A stretch of 64,000 nt of DNA from Microcyclospora pomicola (Eukaryota; Ascomycota; Dothideomycetes; Capnodiales), in the NCBI GenBank assembly GCA_002786065.1, contig NHNY01000003.1, forward strand, positions 434,001 to 498,000. Direction: 5' to 3'. The notes under the pieces are model-generated. The model was not told the origin of the DNA. It made no database searches and was given only the letters and a program-made list of their open reading frames with translations. Below are positions 49,260 to 60,061 of the stretch, piece by piece; position 1 is the stretch's first letter, and every line of letters begins with the position of its first letter. The translations under genes were made by a program, and so were the position numbers.

Positions 49260-50283
49260 AGGCAAGTCACGACAGACTCCCACTATTGGGCGATTCTCGA
49301 CTAGGAGTTCCAGTTGAGCGTCCATGTCACCATCAGATCCGTACCGCGATGAGCGATCCCCTGACCCAGGTATGAGTCGGTCTCAGTAGCCAAGCAGGCA
49401 ACCAAGTCCGCCCTCGATCATACATCTTCGGTTTTCTGTGTCCCCTGGAGGCTGCGCTGGGCCTGATCTGGCCATAATGCCGAACGAGATAGATGGCCGG
49501 GAGTAAGAGATGCGAGGACGCTTGTGCAGGCCGAGCTTGACGATGGACAGACATTGTCAAGCGTGATGACTGATTCGCGGACTTTCCAAGAATGAAGTGC
49601 GTTGACGATTGTGATCGTCCTGGCGTACTGCTGCGGGCTATTGATAGAGAGAGGATATATGCAACCAGCAGTACGTATGCAATGGCTGCAGGAGACGAAG
49701 GCTCCATGTGCTTTTGGTAGAGTGCTGCTGTCAAAGCATATAGCATACCTACGCCAGAATCATTCCCTACCAACGGAGACCGCTGTACCGTCGTGACAGT
49801 GTATTAAACTAATACCTACCGTACATTGCTTCTCTATACCTATTCCCCATCATGTGTCTTATAGAGGTATGCAGCGCTCCGGTCGACCGCATCAACGACA
49901 TTAAATCCGGGGAAACACGCTAAAAGTAGACAGCTCCAGATAACGTCATCCTCAACCCGCCATTCGATATCTTGCCGAAGCTGTAACTGGGCCGAGGAAG
50001 CTCGTGAAACGGCCGTGGACGGCGGCGACAACTCACGTTTCTCTTCACGAGAAAGTGTGCAGGTAATTGTTTTACTTATTCATATTGTTGTAGCTTGTTG
50101 CTAGACACATCTCCGCGAAACAATTAGCGGAGCTTGAGTAGGTCTGGTCGGTCGGAGTGACAAGCGCGAGCCTGGGAAACAACCTGGTGAAAGCGCTGGA
50201 CCGAAGCCTACTGTGCATCATTCGACAAGCTCCATCACAATTCCCTTCTGCGATCCAGACCGTCGCGTGTACCCTGAGCGAAG
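49260..50283. other. Intergenic region, no supported gene
   Basis: About 1 kb between two plus-strand genes; only short unconvincing frames. It should include the promoter of the carrier gene. Confidence 0.55.
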
Positions 50284-52038
50284 ATGGGCGAAGAAGAGAA
50301 TCTGATACCATACAACGCGCAGCTGGTAAGAACAATGCTACACGACTGCAGAGGTGCGCCAACAGCTAACTCAATGTGATGTATGCAGGACGCCTTCACG
50401 CTCTACCACATAGTACAAGATGCCCCAGCACATCGAAGATCCAGCATCGGTCCCGCATTACCGGCCCTCGGTCATGCGCTCGCCGGCGCTCTAGCGACAG
50501 CATCAACGAAGAGCTTGCTGTATCCACTAGATCTCGTCATCACAAGATTGCAGGTGCAGCGGCAGCTACGGACGCAGAACGAAACCGACTCTGCCGCTCA
50601 AGATGCAGATGCAGAGTACAAAGATCTTGCCGATGCGGCACGAAAGATCTACAAGAACGAGGGCGGGATCGGAGCGTTCTACACTGGATGTGTCGCCGAT
50701 GTCACCAAAGGACTGGCGGACTCGTTCATGTTCTTCTTGGCGTACACCTTCATCCGACAAGGGCTGCTGAAAAGACAAGATGATAAGAAGAATCTGAGTA
50801 TCATGAAAGAGCTCAGCGTTGGGATCGTGGCGGGTAGCTTCTCCAAATTCCTCACAACGCCGATCCAGAACATTGTAACGCGCCAGCAGACTGCAGCACT
50901 AGTAGCAGCCAGAAATCCTAGCTCGTCATCCGCAATTGGCGACAAGCTGACGGTGAAGGATATCGCCCGTCAGATCTACAAAGAACGTGGGTGGTCAGGA
51001 TTCTGGACGGGATACAGCGCCGCGATCATCCTCACTCTCAACCCTGCTATCACGTTCGCAGCGGATCGGTTCCTCCAAAAGGCTGTGCCTCGGCGGTATC
51101 GAGATACTCCGTCCACGACGTTCTTGCTTGCCGCCATCTCCAAAGTCATTGCGACGAGTGCCACATATCCCGTCATGCTGGCCAAGTCACGCGCCCAAGC
51201 TGTTTCACCAAGTGCTGAGGCCGAAGCCGAAGGCACGGAAAAGCACCGGGCAGATCCATCGAAGCAGAAGATTCTATCGAAAGCGAGAAGCGTCTTCGTC
51301 CTTCTGCAAGCCCAAAAAGCCATCTTTCTATCCCTACGCCAAATTTATCGTACCGAGGGTCTGCAAGGTCTCTACTCGGGCTTGTCTGCCGAAGTCCTAA
51401 AGGGCTTCCTATCACACGGTACGACGATGATGGTCAAGGACCAGATTCACGTCGGTGTCATTGAGACCTACTACTTTCTGCTTAAGCTGACGAAGAAATG
51501 GCCGATTGAGTTTGACAACATGACGGAGGACGTCGGGGACCTGGCCAAGAGTGCGGTCGAGAACACGAAGGATCTCGCCATGGGCATCTCGGGGAACGCT
51601 GGCGACGTGGCAAAAGACGTGAGCGAGCGTGCGCAGAACGTCACCGAGACAGCGGCTGAAGGCGCTCGGGGGTTGTTCGAGTCAGGGACGAAAACAGCGG
51701 CTGGCGAGGAGAGTGTGGTGAAGAACATTGGTGAAAAGGCACAGGACATCTCCCAGAGTATCGCAGGAGGTGCGCGAGACTTGGTCGAGCGAGGAAGCAA
51801 GATCATGACTGGCGACGAGAGTGTCGTCAAAGACATGAGCGAGCGCGCAAATAACATCACCGGAACAGTGGCCGAAGGTGCGCGAGAATTGTTTGTACAA
51901 GGGAAGCAGGCCGTTGCTGGCGAAGGGAGTGGCGTCAATGACATGAGCGAACGCGCGCAAAACATTGCGGGGACTATCGCTGAGGGCACACGAGATGTGC
52001 TGGAGCAAGGAAAGAAGGCGGTGGTTGGCGAGGAGTGA
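50284..52038 (+). CDS. Mitochondrial-carrier-family protein (peroxisomal ANT1/PMP47-like) with repeated C-terminal tail
   Basis: Exons 50284-50325 (MGEEENLIPYNAQL) and 50389-52038, 563 residues. Three carrier repeats are visible with signature helices: YPLDLVITRLQVQRQL in repeat 1, TPIQNIVTRQQ in repeat 2 and YPVMLAKSRAQ in repeat 3. The start (LPALGHALAGALATAST) and signature helix resemble the fungal peroxisomal adenine-nucleotide carriers, which exchange ATP for AMP across the peroxisome membrane for fatty-acid activation. Carriers usually end near residue 300-350; here about 150 residues follow, including near-perfect 36-residue repeats. The carrier class is firm, the peroxisomal subtype probable. 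The tail is unusual (see repeat and finding). Confidence 0.88.
51619..52035 (+). repeat. Four tandem 36-residue (108-bp) repeats encoding the carrier tail
   Basis: In-frame units begin at 51619, 51727, 51835 and 51943; the last is 31 residues, ending at the stop codon. Each reads [V/I/M][S/G]E[R/K]A-(N)-x3-G-x-[A/G]EG-A-R-(hydrophobic)-x4-G followed by a Lys-rich stretch and G[E/D]ES. Units are alike in protein but clearly diverged in nucleotides, so the array is old enough to be under selection. The pattern of Ala, Gly, Glu, Lys and spaced hydrophobics suggests an amphipathic helix, as in LEA or apolipoprotein-like proteins. Confidence 0.85.
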
Positions 52039-52664
52039 AAAGGCGAGAATGTACGCTGCCATGTGTGGGATTCAAAGCACTGATGATTGATTGATGATAC
52101 CAAGAGTGGACGGCCGATTTTGTGTTCTGAAGGTGTAACTACAAATAGCTGTTTAACATTATGTAAATACTCTTCTGCTCGATTATCGATTCCAACCGCG
52201 TCACGTCGTCTGGATGGGCAATCAATGCTCGCTCTCTGCGTACCACGACGCGCCTCGTGGCGAAGTTATCGTAGCTTAGCATAACGTGCGATATGTCACT
52301 TGGAGCATCTTGCTGATGATGCTGTGCAAGGACGTGGCCAACAGTGTTCACTATTGGTGCTTGCCTCGTCTCATAGCACTCGCTGCCTTACAGCGGCATT
52401 CATACGCTTATGTGTATGTTGGCGTGCATGTCTGGCTGACCAGGACGCGTGGATACTGCTTGGATACTCCACTAGCGACGGGGTCGATTCCTGGAACAAG
52501 GCTCTCTTGCCGTGCTCGTGGGTTTCTGCTGATCCGTTTTCTCGGATTAAACCCTCCAAGCCGTCTATGAAACCGCGCAGTGCATTTGTGCCCGGGTGAC
52601 GCTTGAATGCATGCGGAGTACTGCTGCATCAGGATCCGTGAGACACAATCCACACGACATTTCT
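52039..52664. other. Intergenic region between convergent genes
   Basis: About 0.6 kb between the carrier stop and the stop of the minus-strand dynactin gene. No gene recognised. Confidence 0.6.
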
Positions 52665-53294
52665 TCATATAACGCCCTCCTCGATCCTTCTCTTAACAGC
52701 CTCTTTCCGCCGAACTAAGATCTCGCAATCCCTGATGCGCTCCTCCCAGTCCGCCCAGCGGCCGCCCATCTCCAAGACCCCACTCTCATACCACTCCTCC
52801 ACAGCCCTGGCACTCCTCATCCGCAATTCAGCGACTTCCCGCATCTGCGCCTCCTGCTTGGCTTGCGTTTTGGCGATCCGAGGTATCACGTCCACGAGCT
52901 TACTCAAGCTCGCGGGATCGGGGAGTGATGTGGATTGAAGCGTCGTCAGCTGCGAGGAGGTGCTCATGTATTGCGAGGAGTGGGCCAGGACGAGCTCGGC
53001 GAGCGTGCTCGCGGGAAGGAGGTTGTTGACTTCATCCTCAGGCGCAGATGCCGAGAGATGGAACAGAGCTGGTTGTTCTTTCTGCAGCGCGAGGACATCG
53101 CTGACGGCTGATGAATGAGCGGCGAGGGCATTGAGTTGTCGTTCCAATGCCGCTAGTCGGGAGCCTGTGGAGGTGTTGGTGGGGGCTTGCTCTGCGGTCG
53201 AGTCTGGGAGATTCGAGCCATGTAGAATGTGCTGGACGCGAAGCAGTCGTTCCTCGAGCAACGCGAGTGTGGTCTGGATGGTTTCGGATGCCAT
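52665..53294 (-). CDS. Dynactin p24-type subunit (RO10-like)
   Basis: An intronless 209-residue frame from the ATG at 53294. The chain is mostly helical: an N-terminal heptad-like segment (TIQTTLALLEERLLRVQHIL), a short Ser/Thr linker, LAALERQLNALAAHSSAVSDVL, then a second helix-rich half (LSKLVDVIPRIAKTQAKQEA and the C-terminal ERIRDCEILVRRKEAVKRR). This size and layout fit the small helical p24 dynactin subunit of filamentous fungi (RO10 in Neurospora), which helps attach cargo to dynein for nuclear movement. The match rests on layout and a few conserved positions, not on catalytic motifs, so it is a moderate call. Confidence 0.62.
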   Translation of the reverse strand: MASETIQTTLALLEERLLRVQHILHGSNLPDSTAEQAPTNTSTGSRLAALERQLNALAAHSSAVSDVLALQKEQPALFHLSASAPEDEVNNLLPASTLAELVLAHSSQYMSTSSQLTTLQSTSLPDPASLSKLVDVIPRIAKTQAKQEAQMREVAELRMRSARAVEEWYESGVLEMGGRWADWEERIRDCEILVRRKEAVKRRIEEGVI

Positions 53295-53746
53295 TACTAT
53301 GTGTCAAGTCCAACTCGGGGTATTGTCGCTACTGTTGTATGTTGAGGCTTAGGTACCTGTGGGGACCAAACCATAAATGTCCTCTTTCGTCAGCGCGCAC
53401 GTGCCCACCCGAGGTCTGACGTGGTTTGAGGATGTAACTATGGCGCAGCAGGCGCAACAACTTGATTCAATTTAATCCTTCACCAAATCTTTACCAAGAT
53501 ACAACTCGACGAGCCCGTACACAACATATGCGTCCTGCACATTGGTCGCAGTAGAACCCACATTCACTCTCATCCACCATATTCCCCCAACGCTCAATGA
53601 GGAACGATCGACCGGGAGTCTCCTAGCGCCGCAACCCTGCTTTACAGACGCTGATCCTGGTCAACACTTCACTCGTTATCTTTTCTCCGACCTGTTCCCC
53701 GAGGCAAGGTACACGACCGACTGAGGAGGCACACATCCAGCCCACA
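53295..53746. other. Divergent intergenic region
   Basis: About 450 bp between the dynactin-like gene start and the AVT transporter start, likely a shared promoter. It contains a palindromic AGGTACCT at 53351-53358, about 60 bp upstream of the minus-strand start. No gene seen. Confidence 0.55.
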
Positions 53747-55401
53747 ATGGCCCACTACGCCGCGATCAACAGTAGCCCCTCCGAACATGGCTCGCGCCCG
53801 GGCTCACAGACCTCGCTGACCCGGCGTCGAGGACCGAAGCAAGCAGGCGTGGCCGGGAATGCGTCATGGGTGTCGAGCGTGATCAACATCGTCAACACTA
53901 TCGTCGGGGCTGGAGTGCTGGCGATGCCCCATGCGCTGAGCAATATGGGCATTCTCCTCGGCACGATTGTAATACTATGGAGCGCGCTCACGGCTGGGTT
54001 TGGGTTATATCTACAGACAAGATGCGCAAGATATCTAGATCGAGGATCGGCCAGTTTCTTCGCGCTGAGCCAGCTCACATACCCGAATGCGGCAGTGGTG
54101 TTTGATGCGGCGATCGCGATCAAATGCTTTGGCGTGGGAGTGAGCTATCTGATCATCATTGGAGATCTGATGCCGGGTGTGGTGCAAGGATTTGGAGATC
54201 CTGGAAGTGCGATGTTTATGTTGGATCGACGGTTCTGGGTGACGGTGTTCATGTGAGTGGGTTCGGAATGCGTCCAGGCTGCACGGCGTCCATTCAAGAC
54301 TCAAAGAACTGACGGTAAGAAACAGGTTGATTGTAATACCACTTTCGTTCCTTCGGCGGCTGGACAGCTTGAAGTACACCTCGATGATCGCTTTGGTGTC
54401 GATTGCTTACTTGATTGTTCTTGTTGTATACCATTTCGCGAGCGGCGATACTGTTGCAGAACGGGGCGAGGTGGATTGGGTGCAGTGGCAAGGTATTGTG
54501 CCGGCACTTGCGAGTTTTCCGGTCATTGTGTTCGCTTATACATGCCATCAGAATGTGGGAAAAAGCTCAGCTTGAATATGGACACACAGTCACTGACCTC
54601 GGCTTGCAGATGTTCTCCGTCCTCAATGAGATCGCGGACAACTCTCCTTTCCGCACTACGTCCGTAGTGACGGCCTCGATTGGAAGCGCTGCATTCATTT
54701 ACGTCTTGGTGGCAATCACCGGCTACCTTTCATTCGGCCAGAACGTTGTTGGAAATATCGTGTCGCAATACACGCCGTCTGTTGCTTCGACCATTGGCCG
54801 AGCGGCAATCGTCGTTCTGGTCATGTTCTCGTATCCTCTCCAGGTTCATCCTTGCCGCGCTAGCTTAGATGCGGTCAGCAAGTGGCGCCCACACACCAAG
54901 AATAACAGCCCAATGAGTCCGGCAGCTGGCAGTCCAAGCCGGGGTCATCTCTTACCACAACGGAGGGGAAGTTTCCGACCAAAAGCTGGAGAGATGGAAG
55001 AGTTGCGGTTCGCCATCATCACGACCTGCATTATTGTCCTCTCATATATCGTCGCAATGACGGTGAGTAGCTTGGACAAGGTGCTTGCATATGTTGGCAG
55101 CACAGGCTCGACCAGTATCTCCTTCATCCTGCCCGGACTGTTCTACTACAAAATCAGCTCTCCAGATTCGCTACATCATCAACGCCTGATCAAGGACGAG
55201 GACGATGAGGACTACGAGGGCTCCTCGGACGATGATGCTGATGGACAAGAATCGGCAAGTGCGACTTGGGCTGCCATGATGAAGACCAAGCAGTGGCGAA
55301 GAAGCGTCTTGCGAAAACTGAGTTTAGCATTGGCGATATATGGGCTATGCGTAATGGTGGTGTGTTTGGTCATCAACACATTCTTCATCGTAGCTCATTG
55401 A
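53747..55401 (+). CDS. Vacuolar-type amino-acid transporter (AVT/AAAP family)
   Basis: Exons 53747-54252, 54326-54554 and 54610-55401, 508 residues. After a hydrophilic N-terminus come about 11 transmembrane segments. Helix 1 carries the family motif SVINIVNTIVGAGVLAMPHAL; later markers are LPLSFLRRLDSLKYTS-like sequence after intron 1, a VFAYTCHQN|MFSVLNE junction at intron 2, and VAITGYLSFGQNV. A hydrophilic loop near residue 360 (PHTKNNSPMSPAAGSPS) sits in the usual long-loop position, and the tail has an acidic patch (DEDDEDYEGSSDDD). AVT5/6-like members export or import amino acids at the vacuole membrane. Intron 2 has an unusual GTGGGA donor. Class is firm; direction and substrate are not. 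Confidence 0.9.
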
Positions 55402-55897
55402 TTGCTGTTCATATAGTAAGCAAAGCATTGTTCTTCACATCGCCTCACTTCTGTGTAATATCACTCAACGAACTTACCATTGTTGTCTTCACTCGCCGGG
55501 AAGACTGAACTGGGCTTGCTTGTGAAAGTGGGGTGATTGTGGTAGGTGAGTCTCGAAACAGCTACAGTTCACATGTGCTTGTACCACATTGGCTGACTAC
55601 ATCTCACGCAACAGCACGATCGAAACTTCTTCTACTTCGACCTAATACGAGCTGTCCACTGAAAACTTCAACGTGCTCCATGATCTCTTCAACTTTGCCG
55701 ACTTCAATGTTGGACCTGGCTTGCGGGTCCGCACTATACTACTGCTGTTAACTTCAACATCGGGGTCGTTACGTGTTTAAGCCGGACACGACTTTTACTC
55801 TGATCCAGTCCAAGACCTCCGCATTCACGACTCAGTTCTCCCAAAACCATCGGTGATCTGAAATTCGCCACGAAGGCCGTCCATCAACATATCAGAC
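55402..55897. other. Intergenic region, no supported gene
   Basis: About 0.5 kb between the AVT stop and the first 2EXR-like copy; no features recognised. Confidence 0.5.
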
Positions 55898-56158
55898 ATG
55901 CCGACCAGCTTCCTCCAGCTTCCAGGCGAGCTCCGCAATCGGGTGCACACGCTGCTGCTTGTGTTTCCAAGACCTATTGGATTTGGCTGGGATCTCTCAA
56001 AGCTTGGAATCGAGCTTTTCCTTGTCAACAAGAGCATTCACCGGGAAGCTAGCTTCTTATTCTACAGCCATAATATATTCGACTATCAGTGCTGTGATCC
56101 AGGCCTCTTTAGCGCCAATACGGATCATAGTCGAGGCACCCGCAGTCATCTACAATGA
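55898..56158 (+). pseudogene. 2EXR/F-box-like protein, truncated copy 1
   Basis: An 86-codon frame (MPTSFLQLPGELRNRVHTLL) with the opening motif of the fungal 2EXR/F-box-like family: LPGELRNR, then PRPIGFGWDL and LFLVNKSIHREASFLFYSHNIFDY. The domain stops at a TGA soon after, well short of the usual 200-300 residues. Downstream sequence in the next frame (IIVEAPAVIYNEHTRRAIEEQ and on) could be a shifted continuation. It therefore looks like a broken or truncated gene. A close relative begins about 900 bp downstream. Confidence 0.5.
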
Positions 56159-56793
56159 GCATACGAGGAGGGCAATCGAGGAGCAGGGATGGAGAATCGT
56201 TGAGGACAGGTGTGATGCGAGGGCCGACACTTACACCATCCGGGCATTTCGTGACACCGACGATCAAAATATGGGCAGCTCGTATGGGAACGCTTCGAAA
56301 AGCTTCAACCTCCTATCCGAGTCTTAACGAGTGGAAAAGACGGTGGCTGGAATGCTCTTGCAGTATAGAGGCATGAGGTGGATAACGATTACCACTCAGG
56401 AGCAAAGGAGCATGATCAGACACCGTATCTTCACTCCAAATGCATAAGTGAGTCGACAAGTACTGTCACCCTTCAGCTTGTCTCTTTCCACATGTGATGA
56501 TCAGCACTGAGATCCACAGTAATCTGCTTGCTATCCAGCTCGCCACGATTGACATGTGATGCTCACCTTAAGGTTTGCAGCCCTCTCCCACGTGTGATGG
56601 TACGAGACGCCCCTCAACTACATGTAGATTCTTTCCTGCCTGGCTTCTGAGCGACCGCCACCGTGCCCCATGTCTTCAACATCTTTCACCAACTCCCTTC
56701 TCGAACGCGGTACAAAGGCTCATAGCAACCTCGTCAACCCCATCACTCCGCCAGCTTGTCACTCCACATCAATCTCTCACAATTCGAGCAGCC
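56159..56793. other. Spacer between the two 2EXR-like copies
   Basis: Includes possible shifted remnants of copy 1 up to about 56330, then sequence without recognisable features. Confidence 0.4.
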
Positions 56794-57533
56794 ATGCCGT
56801 TCGACCTTCACCGTCTCCCGCTTGAGCTATCTACGAGCTTGTGCTCACCCAGACGGGCCACATCGACCCCTGGCGTAAACGTCAGCCACTCCGATTAACC
56901 ACGGCGCTGCTCCGCGTGAATAAGAGCATCCACCGTGAAGCCAGCCCCATTCTCTACGGCCAGAACTGCATCGATCTTGTACATGCGGACGCCAAGCAAA
57001 TCGCGGCCTTCCTCAAGAAGATCGGTCCGGCAAACGCAGCTTCCATCCGGGATTTCCGGATCTATCTTCCCATCCTCGAGACCTGGTCGCTGTACCCTGG
57101 ACACCTGGAAATTGCTATTGAGGCCGATGCTATCCTCACCCAGGTCAAGCTACGCTGTGCCAATATCAGTACGGTGACATTGTCTTATGAAAGCGTAAAT
57201 CCCAAAGAGTGGATGCTTCTTGAGGATAAGTTCCCCGAAGCCATGATCGCAATCCTGCGCCTAGTCGACGACACCCTGCGCCGCTCCCTTTCTCCAAAGA
57301 ACGTATCTGCGGAGTTCGACAACTTCGTTAAGAGCCAGCAGGTAAGGAGCGAGATGGTGAAGCTTAATTGGATGTTGGTGACGGTGGCAGGCGACGGTCA
57401 CGAGGATTTCGATACAGATTCAGACAGCTCTTTTGGCGAGCAAGACGATGACGATGATGTGGACGACCGTGAGGATGACGATGAGGACGACAGCGAGAAT
57501 CAATCCCTCGCTCTCGATCACCAGCACGACTAG
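56794..57533 (+). pseudogene. 2EXR/F-box-like protein copy 2, frameshifted near the start
   Basis: The ATG at 56794 opens MPFDLHRLPLEL, the family start, but this frame soon runs into stops. From about 56829 the next frame reads IYELVLTQTGHIDPWRK and continues 230 codons to an acidic tail ending at 57533 (FGEQDDDDDVDD and DEDDSENQSL). Comparing the start with copy 1, a GAGCT is followed by ten bases in copy 1 that are absent here, which explains the frame change. No ATG lies upstream in the second frame before a stop. It is read as a pseudogene or a gene with an assembly indel; the clean remainder argues the damage is recent. Confidence 0.6.
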
Positions 57534-59287
57534 ACGACTAGACTGACAATTCCGGTCCAGCCTGGACGAATTGTGCAAGGCCCGGAATCTGCAGATCAAT
57601 TAGAGATCAAGGTCTAACAAGAAACCTGCGAAGACTGGCTTCTTGCTTAACAGTATTTGCAAAAGCGTGAGGGGGTTCAAGGAGAAGGGTTGTGCCGAAA
57701 CTGGCTTGTAACCAAGAACTGCTGTCTGTTACAAAGTGGAAGCATGATCGTACTCGACACCGTTGTGCGAAGGAAGTGGTAGGCTTTCTTCTCGCTCCGC
57801 CACTGAAATTCGCCGCCGTTTGCGGTCTGCTGTGACAGAGTGCGAGATCATTACCTAGCTTGCGATCAAATTCTACTTTCTTCCAGATCTCATAGCATGG
57901 TGCTGCTTACTATGATGAAGTATTTGGTGCGTGGTTTGACACTCAAATTCCAAGGTAGTTACCTCACTCAACAAAAGCAACGGCCCTCGTGCATCTTTTG
58001 GAGCTGTTGACGTTCCGCTTCACTTTTGCACTCTACCTACCTACCTTACCTTAATCTTAGGTACTTGCTCGTCACGTCTCCGCGAGCTTTCACCTTGACT
58101 ACTCCACGCCAGATACGTGGTCAGTATGCGGCATGTATTGTCGTATAATGGGCTGGAATGGGTTTTCGATGTGATAGAACATACCTAGGTGTACAGTACC
58201 TGTAGAGTCAACCCTATCAGGAAATCGCCATTCATCCCAATCCTACAACCTAGTCCAAACAACCTCGACCAGAAAAAAAAGCCACTCCTCTCTCGCAAAA
58301 ACCGTCAATGTTCACATCCAAACCCGCCCCATGACAAATCCTTCGACTACCTTACCTCCTCCCACTGCCAATCGACTCCTCACTTTCGAACCATCATCAA
58401 TAACAATTCAACAGCGACGGGGTGTCATCAATGCTCTATCTACCTATCGTGCCACAGGGTTTGGATGGGTAGGGTTCTGATGGGAAGCTGACAGGAACGA
58501 GGTAGAGGAGAGTCATCACAGAATGGGAAGGACGTGTTGGTATGGTTGTGGAGGGGCTATGTCGAGATATGGTAGGTTGAGATGGGATGGAGATGGGATG
58601 GAGATGAAGAAGATGGTGAAGTGAATAGCTTGAAGTTTGTGAGACCTACGTAATTACATACCTGCATACCTAAATCTATCCATGGCGGATCGGCTGCAGC
58701 GTTGAGCCATGGTGTAGGAAAGGCAAGGGAAGTGTAAAGCAAGTCAGGGTCGTTTTAGTACGAAGACAAGATGGTGAGCAGAAGAAAAATGATGGTAGAA
58801 CGACCCGTGCGCGCGAGCGAGGGCGTATAATATTATCGGCAATGATGATGCAGCATTATCAAACACACAAGACTGAGGTGCAGGAAGGGTTTGTAGAAAC
58901 AAAGATGTAGTAGTATTAACGAAGACATGCGTGTGTGTTGAGGCGGTCGTCGTCCATCGGCGCGAGAGATTTGCGATATTAAGAGATCCGACCTTGTGGC
59001 TGCTGCACAATCCCCAACCCCACATCGCCCTTCTTTCCAAGTCAAGACAAAGCCCACCTCCCCTCCGACTGTATGTACGGTCGAACACAAGTATGCAAGA
59101 AAAGTGGTGGCTTGCATCGATGGGTAAAAATGCTCCGGTCTAATTAAAATCCATGCCGTGGGTCGCGTTTCCTTTTGAAGTGTAATATGTTTGAAGACGG
59201 GACGTATCGAGAGACTAGCGAGTCGGTCAAGACCGCCTCGTCACCGAAGCGGCGAGGAGGCCTTGCCGACCGGACTCAAGAACGCGC
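57534..59287. other. Intergenic region, no supported gene
   Basis: About 1.75 kb. It contains CCTACCTACC-type short repeats near 58035-58062 and a GATGGGATGGA-type run near 58579-58612. Frames of up to 114 codons have no recognisable features. Confidence 0.5.
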
Positions 59288-60061
59288 TTACAAAAGGAGA
59301 GCGGCGATGGCACCAGCGCCGACGAGGGCACCGGCGGCCTTGAGGTGAGCGGCAGCACCGGTGTATGGGACGGGGCTGGAGGAGGAAGGACCCCACGAGC
59401 CAGTGCCGGATGGGATGGGAGCAGAGCCGGTGGCGGTGCCCCAGACGGGAACGGAGGAGGTCCAGGTGTTCCAGCCGGGGGTCTTGGTGGAGGTGTAGAC
59501 GGAGGTGACCGGGGTGCCAGACGAGACCGAGGTGATGGTGGAGGTCATGACGATGGTGGAGTAGGTGGTCGGGGTGGCGGTGGACCAGGTGACCGGGACG
59601 GTCTTGGTGTAAGAGGAGAGGATGGTGGAGGTGGTGGTGTAGACGGAGGTCCAGGTGGAGCTGGAGCTGGTGGAGGTCTCGGTCACGGGGCAGATGGTGG
59701 TGTAGGAGGTGGTCTCGACGGTGACGGTGACGGGGCTGCCGCTGACGGTGGAGGTGGAGGCAACGCCCTTGTTGCAGTAGCTGGACAACCAGCCCTCGTA
59801 CGAGGCGGAGGAGGCAGCGGAGCAGCCGGAGTCAATGCAGGTCTCGACGACGGAGCTGATCGAGTCGCTGCAGAGGCAGTCCTCCGAGTCGATCTGGTAC
59901 TTGGCGAAGCAGGAAGACTGTGATTTTGATTAGTTGGTGGTCGTTTGACAGTATACACTATGGATTTCAAAACTCACCCAGCAGCTGGGGAGGGTGTAGT
60001 TGGAGTAGGCGGCAGCCTGGGCAATGACCGCAGCGGCGGCGAAGACAGTCTTGGCGTACAT
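59288..60061 (-). CDS. CFEM-like GPI-anchored surface protein
   Basis: Exons 60061-59978 and 59917-59288, 237 residues. The signal peptide is KTVFAAAAVIAQAAAY. A Cys-rich module follows directly (LPSCWSSCFAKYQIDSEDC, then LC, TC, GC and YC), with seven cysteines visible where CFEM usually has eight, and the Asp before the CxC pair that can hold haem iron. Residues about 85-215 are a Ser/Thr-rich mucin-like stalk. The end is hydrophobic (AGALVGAGAIAALLL), a GPI-attachment signal. Together these indicate a cell-wall or plasma-membrane surface protein; CFEM relatives can bind haem or act in host or surface interaction. The intron has a GTGAGT donor and a CACAG acceptor. The high-bias codons fit strong expression. 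Confidence 0.85.

Noticed and set aside
52482-52491. GGTCGATTC, resembling a tRNA B box
   Set aside because: No matching A box, acceptor stem or anticodon arm could be built around it.
59345-59923. Gly-rich 192-codon plus-strand frame
   Set aside because: Antisense to the Thr/Ser-rich stalk of the CFEM-like gene; the Gly run is the mirror of ACC/TCC codons.
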